Part shown: in pieces, positions 47,692 to 53,549 of the stretch
How the letters are laid out: each line of letters starts with the position of its first letter
Numbering within the stretch: the first letter of the stretch is position 1
Source: Acaryochloridaceae cyanobacterium SU_2_1
GTDB lineage: Bacteria > Cyanobacteriota > Cyanobacteriia > Thermosynechococcales > Thermosynechococcaceae
DNA length: 53,549 nucleotides
Direction: 5' to 3'
NCBI GenBank assembly: GCA_012030735.1
Contig: JAAUUW010000004.1
Location: 1-53,549 of the forward strand
Translations under genes and position numbers: made by a program
Notes under the pieces: generated by a model
What the model saw: the letters and a program-made list of their open reading frames with translations, nothing else
Databases searched by the model: none
What the model was told of the DNA's origin: nothing

Positions 47692-49610
47692 ATGAGCATT
47701 GTAACCCTCCAAGCAGTCAGTAAAGACTTTGGTATTAAAGAAATCCTCCGACAGGCCAGTTTCAGCATTGAAGCCAATGATAAGGTAGGACTCATTGGTG
47801 TGAATGGCTCTGGCAAATCAACCCTCTTAAAAATGATTGCGGGCCTTGAATCTATTGATAGTGGCCAACGCCAAGTGCAGTCCGGTGCGAATATTGTCTA
47901 CCTCCCTCAACAGCCCGATTTAAATGAAGACAATACCGTTCTAGATCAGGTCTTTAGTGACAGCCGTGAGCAGACACAGTTGGTGAGGGCTTACGAAGAT
48001 CTCTCCCAGAAGATTGCCCAAGCCGTAGGGGCTGAGCTAGAGGACCTCATGATTCATCTCGCCCAAGTTTCGGCAGAGATGGAAACCGCAAATGCCTGGC
48101 AGCTAGAAACGGAAGCTAAAATTATCCTTAGTCAGTTAGGAATTACTGACTTTGCTGCTCGAATTGGAGATCTCTCCGGTGGATATCGTAAGCGAATTGC
48201 CTTAGCAACGGCACTCTTGTCCGAGCCAGATCTCTTGTTGATGGATGAGCCAACCAACCACCTTGATGCAGAATCTGTGGAATGGCTGCAGGGTTATCTG
48301 GCCCGCTATCGGGGCGCAATTTTGTTGATTACCCACGATCGCTATTTTCTCGACCAAGTCACGCAGCGTATTTTAGAAATTGATCGGGGAGACTTATATG
48401 GCTATGCAGGTAATTACTCCTATTATTTAGAGAAAAAAGCCCTTGCTGATACAGCGATTGCCAAGGGTCAACAGAAACATCAAGGGATTCTCCGCCGAGA
48501 ACTAGAATGGCTTAAGAAAGGTCCAAAGGCTCGTAGCACTAAACAGCAAGCCCGCATTGATCGAATTGAGATCATGCAATCCCATACCTTTAAGGAATCT
48601 CAGGGCCAGATAGCGATTGACACCCCTGGGCGGCGGATCGGTAAAAAGGTGATTGTCCTCCGGCAAGTGTCTAAGGCTTATTGTGGGCGGCCCTTAATTG
48701 AAGATTTTCCTATCAATTTAGTCCCGAAGATCGCATTGGTGTGATTGGGGGCAATGGGACGGGCAAATCGACTCTCATGAATTTGATCACCGGTCGATTG
48801 CAGCCAGATGCAGGAGAGATTGACATTGGTTCTACTATTGAGATTGGTTACTTCGATCAGCATTCTGAGGCTTTATTGCAAGCACTTAATGAAGACCAAC
48901 GGGTGATCGATTACATCAAAGAGGTTGCAGAGTTGGTCGAAACGGCCGATGGCAGCCAGATTACTGCGTCGCAAATGCTGGAGCGGTTCCTATTCCCAGG
49001 GAGTCAACAATATGCCCCACTCCATAAACTTTCGGGGGGCGAAAAACGACGGTTATTTCTCCTCCGAGTGTTGATGAGTGCGCCCAATGTGCTGATTTTA
49101 GATGAACCGACGAATGACTTAGATGTGCAAACCCTGGCAGTTTTAGAGGACTATCTGGAAGGATTTAAGGGTTGCGTGATTGTGGTGTCCCATGATCGGT
49201 ATTTCCTCGATCGGACTGTGGACTATATCTTTGCCCTAGAGCAGGGTAAGGTGAGGCGTTATCCTGGTAATTACTCGGTCTATTTAGAAAAGAAACGCCA
49301 AGAAGCCAACCAACTGAAGGCAGAGTCTCCTCAGCCTCAGGAGCATGTGCCGATGGATGCCTTGGTCTCCCCCCAAGCCTCCCAACCCTCTCGTCGACTC
49401 TCTAATTATGAGCGGCGCGAGTTTGCTAACCTAGAGCAAAGAATTCCTGAGTTAGAGGCCCATAAGGCTGGCTTAGAAAAACTCTTATATGGAGAGGCCA
49501 GCCGTAACTTCACTGAGGCGCAGAAGTTGTCAGAGCAGTTACAGGTCCTGACTGATGAAATTAATAGGGCAATGGAACGATGGATGCAACTGGCAGAGCT
49601 AGAGTCTTGA
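47692..49610 (+). CDS. ABC-F type ATPase (Uup/EttA-like), one frameshift
   Basis: Two tandem ATPase domains are present without membrane segments. The first has GVNGSGKSTLLKMIAG, the LSGGYRKRIALATALL signature and DEPTNHLD. The second has GGNGTGKSTLMNLITG, KLSGGEKRRLFLLRVL and DEPTNDLD. They are joined by a linker with GPKARSTKQQARID and a C-terminal coiled coil. The frame changes at TTTT (48705-48708, expected TTTTT), linking IEDFSYQFSPEDRIGV. ABC-F proteins act on ribosomes; the coiled coil points to the Uup group. Intact length would be about 640 residues. Confidence 0.92.
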
Positions 49611-49744
49611 TGGCGGCAACTAGAAGGCTGAAGTTGGGATTGGTTAACGTTGAAGATCGGCAACAAGGATGCTTAAACTAAGGGATGCCAGTATGATAAA
49701 GAACGGCATTAGCCTGACTTAACCTTATTTACAGGGACAAACTC

Positions 49745-49983
49745 ATGGAAAACCCTTCCTTACGCGAGGAACCTCGGCAACAAAATGCTCCGATTATGGA
49801 GGCTCGTCAAGATGCTTCTATTTTAGGATGGTTAGAAGGATTGGGCCGATTAATGGATCGGGATCATCATGAGCGTGCTAAAGTCGCCCTGCGGGAGGAA
49901 GAGGGTGGTGAAGATATTCATTCGCTGATCGCTGGGGATGATGACTTCGATTGGATGATCAAGATGATCAGGATAATGATTAA
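49745..49983 (+). CDS. DUF3134 family small acidic protein, one frameshift near the end
   Basis: The N-terminus MENPSLREEPRQQNAPIMEARQDAS and LGWLEGLGRLMDRD match DUF3134, a cyanobacterial family of about 75-85 residues with an acidic tail. TT at 49951-49952 (TTT expected) breaks the tail. The repaired end reads DDFDLDDQDDQDND with a stop at 49981-49983, whereas the shifted frame runs on to 50005 as a basic, Met-rich tail. Function is unknown. mraY follows 25 bases later. Confidence 0.87.
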
Positions 49984-50007
49984 GGTGATGATGATCAATC
50001 AGTAAGT

Positions 50008-51126
50008 ATGGTTGTTGTGGATAAGTCTTCGGGAATGACCCCAGTTGGTTCGGGTAAGCGCCTCTATTGGGTACTTTTAATCGGTCTAACTGGGATCGCT
50101 TTTGGGGCTGATATTGCTGCAGGTCGAATGAAGGATTTGGGGCTATCGGTGATCGCACCTTTTTCCCTAACGGCAATCTCCGTTACCTTGCTGGGTTATT
50201 GGGTTGTCCCGCTGCTCAAGTCCCTCAAGGCGGGTCAGGTCATCCGAGAAGATGGTCCTCAGAGTCATCTCAAGAAGGCGGGTACGCCAACGATGGGAGG
50301 CATTTTCTTTATTCCTGTTGCCTTGGGGCTGAGTGTGACTTGGGTGGGCTTGACGGCGGCCCAAAATTTGGCAGAGGTGATGGCCGCTGCCTTGCTGACA
50401 TTTTGCTTGGGCCTGGTGGGCTGGGTTGATGATTGGCAGGTGCTGCGCAAGAAATCGAATAAGGGGATCTCTGCCCGATTGCGCTTAGGAATTGAAGTCT
50501 CAAGTGGTTTGCTCTTTGGGTTATGGCTGTTCTTGACTCGACCCGACCTGTCTAGCTTAGTGTTGCCCTGGGGTGTGACGATTCCCATTGGCATATTGTT
50601 GGTCTTGTTGGCAGGCTTTGTGGTGGCGGCAGAAAGCAATGCTGTTAACCTAACCGATGGCATGGATGGGCTAGCTGCAGGGACGGGTGCGATCGCACTC
50701 CTAGGCCTTGCCCTAGTTGTGGCTTCGGACTGGCCAGGACTCATGATTTTTTGTGCCTGTCTTGCGGGCGGTTGTATAGGGTTTCTAGCCCATAATCACA
50801 ATCCTGCTCGGGTATTTATGGGAGATACAGGGTCCTTGGCCTTGGGCGGTGCCTTAGCTGCTGTCGGATTACTCACGAATACCCTATGGGCGCTGCTGAT
50901 TCTCAGTGGCCTGTTTTTGCTAGAGTCCTTGTCGGTGATGGCTCAAGTGGGTTATTACAAAGCGACCAAAGGTCCCGATGGTGTTGGCAAACGCCTGTTA
51001 AAAATGGCTCCGATTCACCATCATTTTGAGCAATCCGGTTGGCCTGAAGTGCAGGTGGTGTCTGTTTTCTATGCTGCTGTTGCTCTTTTAGCTCTCGGTG
51101 CCTGTGGTCTTAACCTGATCAGTTAG
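50008..51126 (+). CDS. mraY: Phospho-N-acetylmuramoyl-pentapeptide-transferase
   Basis: The 372-residue protein has ten or so membrane helices and the MraY hallmarks: GTPTMGGIFFIPV, the catalytic Asp pair in GWVDDWQVL, ESNAVNLTDGMDGLAAG, NPARVFMGDTGSLALGG, and the C-terminal MAPIHHHFEQSGWPEVQVV. It transfers phospho-MurNAc-pentapeptide to undecaprenyl phosphate, making lipid I. The frame is intact. It is convergent with gloB. Confidence 0.95.
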   Translation: MVVVDKSSGMTPVGSGKRLYWVLLIGLTGIAFGADIAAGRMKDLGLSVIAPFSLTAISVTLLGYWVVPLLKSLKAGQVIREDGPQSHLKKAGTPTMGGIFFIPVALGLSVTWVGLTAAQNLAEVMAAALLTFCLGLVGWVDDWQVLRKKSNKGISARLRLGIEVSSGLLFGLWLFLTRPDLSSLVLPWGVTIPIGILLVLLAGFVVAAESNAVNLTDGMDGLAAGTGAIALLGLALVVASDWPGLMIFCACLAGGCIGFLAHNHNPARVFMGDTGSLALGGALAAVGLLTNTLWALLILSGLFLLESLSVMAQVGYYKATKGPDGVGKRLLKMAPIHHHFEQSGWPEVQVVSVFYAAVALLALGACGLNLIS

Positions 51127-51181
51127 GCCAATCAACCCTGTACCGATTGACCTAAACTCATTTACTAGACTTAGTGAAGCG

Positions 51182-51955
51182 CTAAAACTGATCTTTCATC
51201 CTGCGTAATTTGGCAAAGCTTTTTACTGGGTCTTGGTTCTGGGTCAGCGCCATCAGAGCAGGTTGATCCCAGCGAAAAAAGGGATTTGTGGTTTTCTCAA
51301 TGCCGATGTCTGAGGGGACTGTGGGTTGCGATCGCAACCGAGCTGCTTTCACTTGCGCATAACGATTTTGCAAAGCTTGATTCTGGGGCTCAAGGGTGAG
51401 GGCAAATTGTAAATTACTCAAGGTATATTCATGGGCACACCACACTCTGGTAGCCTCTGGCAGTTGACGGAGCTTATCCAAAGAGTTCAGCATCTGACTT
51501 GGGCTGCCCTCAAACAAACGCCCACATCCCCCCGCAAATAAGGTATCGCCACAAAACAACTCGCCCCCCCGATCCGGTGCCAGCGGCGTAAAGAAATACG
51601 CAATATGGCCAAGGGTGTGACCGGGTACAAACAAGACCTCAGCCTTGCGATCGCCAAACTCCAGCCGATCTCCATCCTGCAAAAAGACCTGTTGACCAGG
51701 AATTCGGCCTCGATCCCCTGCCCCACCATAGACAACCGCCTGGGGAAAATGCTGCAATAGCTGCCGGTTGCCTCCGATATGGTCACTGTGATGATGGGTA
51801 TTAAAAATAGCAACCAAAGGAGTATCTAGCTCCCGTAGCTTTTGCAAAACTGGTATTGGATCACCTGGATCAACCACCGCTGCAATTTTGCGCTCCAGAT
51901 CCTGCAGGATATAGAGATAGTTATCGGCAAAGGCAGGGAGTTGATAAATTTCCAT
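51182..51955 (-). CDS. gloB: Hydroxyacylglutathione hydrolase (glyoxalase II)
   Basis: The 257-residue metallo-beta-lactamase-fold enzyme has the metal motif FNTHHHSDHIGGN, VPGHTLGHIAYF, GELFCGDTLFAGGCGRLFEG and WCAHEYTLSNLQFA. The GCGRxFEG and HEYT motifs separate glyoxalase II from other members. It hydrolyses S-lactoylglutathione to lactate. ATG at 51955 gives the family start. Confidence 0.94.
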   Translation of the reverse strand: MEIYQLPAFADNYLYILQDLERKIAAVVDPGDPIPVLQKLRELDTPLVAIFNTHHHSDHIGGNRQLLQHFPQAVVYGGAGDRGRIPGQQVFLQDGDRLEFGDRKAEVLFVPGHTLGHIAYFFTPLAPDRGGELFCGDTLFAGGCGRLFEGSPSQMLNSLDKLRQLPEATRVWCAHEYTLSNLQFALTLEPQNQALQNRYAQVKAARLRSQPTVPSDIGIEKTTNPFFRWDQPALMALTQNQDPVKSFAKLRRMKDQF

Positions 51956-52361
51956 GGAAGATCTACAAAACGGGTTTTGAAGCGAGAATTCAATAATCTT
52001 AAGTCTCCTCAGTCTACCTTGAGCTTAGCTGGCCACTGTTTTGGGGGACGGTGATTATTCTTGGTTATCCCATTTGACTCACATCAGCAACAGCCGGCAG
52101 CCTTTCCCCTCTGTAAACCAATTCAGCACTTAAACTAGGATGAGATGTGGGTCAAAGCAACGATAGAACTTGGTGATCCTGAGCACGCTCAAACCCTACG
52201 TCCGATCACCAGCTTAAGACTTTGACTAATATAGGATCAGGCAACTGTTGAGAAGATCCCTCTAATTTAATTAGGGTTCTAGTCTTTTTGACTCTGGATC
52301 ATCGACAGTTTTTTGTCTAGAGCAAAGGTTCTAAGTTTTTATATCTGTGAGGAGATTTCAA
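51956..52361. promoter_or_regulatory. Divergent region between gloB and the DUF3352 gene
   Basis: About 406 bp without a gene. TGGTGATC (52171-52178) and GATCACCA (52204-52211) form an 8-bp inverted repeat with a 25-base loop. A GAGGAG ribosome-binding site lies about ten bases before the DUF3352 start. Confidence 0.4.
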
Positions 52362-53549
52362 ATGGCAAAAAATGGAAAGCTCATTGCCGGTGGTATTGCT
52401 GCTGGCGTCATCACTGCAGGCGGTGTTGGGGCTTATTTATACCTTAAAGTTATTCCTGCTGTTGAAGGAACTAGTCCGGTCTCTAGCGCAAAAATTGTGC
52501 CTGACGAAGCTCTGGCAGCTGGATATATGGAAATAAATGCCGAATCATGGGATAAACTGCGCCAATTTGGCACGCCAGAGGCGCAAAAGCTAGTCTTTGG
52601 CAGTTTTGATCAGGCCACCAAGGAAGTCAAAGAGGAATTAGCAAAGGAACAATTAGATTTTGCTAAGGATATCCAGCCATGGGTAGGCAGCCTCATGGTG
52701 GCGATGGTGCCCACTGAAAAAGATGCGCCAGAAATGCTGATGGTCGTGGGCATCAAAGACAAACTAGCAGCCCTAGACTTTGCCAACAAAATCAAAAAGA
52801 AAGATAAGCTCCAGGTCAAGGAAACTAAGTATAAAGACGTTGATATCTTAGCGGTGACCTCCGGTGGTAGCGGTTCGCCCGGATATGTGGCGATTCTGGA
52901 TAACCATATTGCCTTATCTGACAAAGAAACCGTGGTCAAGAAGGCGATTGACTCAGCGAAAGGAGAACCTTCCCTCGGTTCCAATAGCGAGTCGGCTAAA
53001 GCAATTGAAAACAGCCTCAACCTAGACAACCCCGTTGCCCAGTTTTACATTCCCAACTATGGCAAGTTACTGGAGAAAACCGCCGCTTTATCCGGTACCG
53101 CTCCACTCCCACCCACATTACTCAATCAGGTTAAGTCTGTTTCCGTAGGCATGGGAATTGACAAGGAGGGAATTCGCATAAAAGGCATCACGACAGTTGA
53201 TCCAAATCAGTTTAAATGGGAATTCAAACCCGTACCGGGTAAAATCCTAGCTGAATTTCCTGCTAATACCTTGCTGTCGGCGAATGGGGGCGGTCTGAGT
53301 CAGCAATGGGCAATGCTCCTTAAGCAATTCGAATCTGTCCCTGAACTGAAACAAGGTCTAGATGAATCCAGGCAACAAATACGCCAAGCCACCCAACTTG
53401 ATTTAGACAAAGATATTATCAGTTGGATGGATGGTGAAATGGCCATAGCCTTAATCCCAAGCAAGGAAGGCATACTGGCACCCATTGGTGTAGGCGGAAC
53501 CTTGATCTTTAAGACCAGTAATCGCAAGACCGCAGAGGCAACCTTAGCG
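52362..53549 (+). CDS. DUF3352 domain protein with N-terminal membrane helix (3' end outside window)
   Basis: The frame is open to the last base, covering 396 codons. The N-terminus is MAKNGKLIAGGIAAGVITAG with a Gly/Ala-rich membrane helix. An extracytoplasmic domain follows with PDEALAAGYMEINAESWDKL, VGSLMVAMVP, VVGIKDKLAALDF and YVAILDNHIALSDKE. This pattern is that of DUF3352, a cyanobacterial family of periplasmic or thylakoid-lumen proteins with no known activity. A GAGGAG ribosome-binding site precedes the ATG. Confidence 0.85.
   Translation, partial: MAKNGKLIAGGIAAGVITAGGVGAYLYLKVIPAVEGTSPVSSAKIVPDEALAAGYMEINAESWDKLRQFGTPEAQKLVFGSFDQATKEVKEELAKEQLDFAKDIQPWVGSLMVAMVPTEKDAPEMLMVVGIKDKLAALDFANKIKKKDKLQVKETKYKDVDILAVTSGGSGSPGYVAILDNHIALSDKETVVKKAIDSAKGEPSLGSNSESAKAIENSLNLDNPVAQFYIPNYGKLLEKTAALSGTAPLPPTLLNQVKSVSVGMGIDKEGIRIKGITTVDPNQFKWEFKPVPGKILAEFPANTLLSANGGGLSQQWAMLLKQFESVPELKQGLDESRQQIRQATQLDLDKDIISWMDGEMAIALIPSKEGILAPIGVGGTLIFKTSNRKTAEATLA

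Noticed and set aside
52610-53527. Two minus-strand ORFs at the right end
   Set aside because: They are antisense to the long open DUF3352 frame that runs off the window.

Overview
The window is a stretch of cyanobacterial chromosome. Photosynthesis genes (psbH, psbN, a high light-inducible protein, ndhS, a PAM68-family gene, plant-type ferredoxin), cyanobacterial families of unknown function (DUF3134, DUF3352) and frequent HIP1 octamers (GCGATCGC) all point that way. I cannot name the species. Nearly all genes are housekeeping or small accessory genes on both strands. I see no prophage, insertion sequence, CRISPR array, tRNA or rRNA.

Layout. 1-3.5 kb: an MscS-type channel with a C-terminal cyclic-nucleotide-binding domain (cut by the window edge), preceded on the same strand by a Cache-HAMP-class III cyclase. 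3.7-9 kb: ABC1/UbiB-like kinase, larE, rpsO, PAM68-like gene, DAHP synthase, DUF924. 9-14.3 kb: an alpha/beta hydrolase-like orphan, a DUF4149-like membrane protein, DUF4404, a bacterial dynamin and a Crp-family regulator. 14.6-16 kb: ureA and ureD without ureB or ureC. 16-25.3 kb: RluD-type pseudouridine synthase, trypsin-like/TPR protein, rimI, lysS, sodB, hli, M61 peptidase, prenyl diphosphate synthase. 25.3-30.5 kb: cysH, FAS1 protein, an S1-domain protein, two membrane proteins (GDPD-membrane-like and RDD), ndhS. 30.5-35.2 kb: a minus-strand run with a broken mscS fragment, an alkyltransferase-like protein, thioesterase, YkvA-like protein, GNAT, miaE, mrp and an SRPBCC protein. 35.5-40.1 kb: rsmI, moaA, petF, pth, tatA, psbH and divergent psbN. 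40.5-53.5 kb: typA, PrxQ-like peroxiredoxin, rpmF, PPP phosphatase, folB, pentapeptide protein, SLH lipoprotein, ABC-F ATPase, DUF3134, mraY, gloB and a DUF3352 protein cut by the right edge.

The most striking property of the sequence is technical. At least 14 genes are broken by about 19 single-base indels, nearly all in homopolymer runs, and they hit essential genes (lysS, rpmF, typA, prenyl synthase). This looks like uncorrected sequencing error, so these genes are annotated as full-length CDSs with the break stated, not as true pseudogenes.

The best biological lead is the cyclase/channel pair at the left end. The cyclase lacks one canonical metal-binding aspartate, and the adjacent channel carries a domain for the nucleotide a cyclase would make. 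Other leads are the ureDA fragment without ureBC, a LarE with an extra CxxC motif, an alkyltransferase-like protein with Trp in place of Cys, and several structured intergenic elements.
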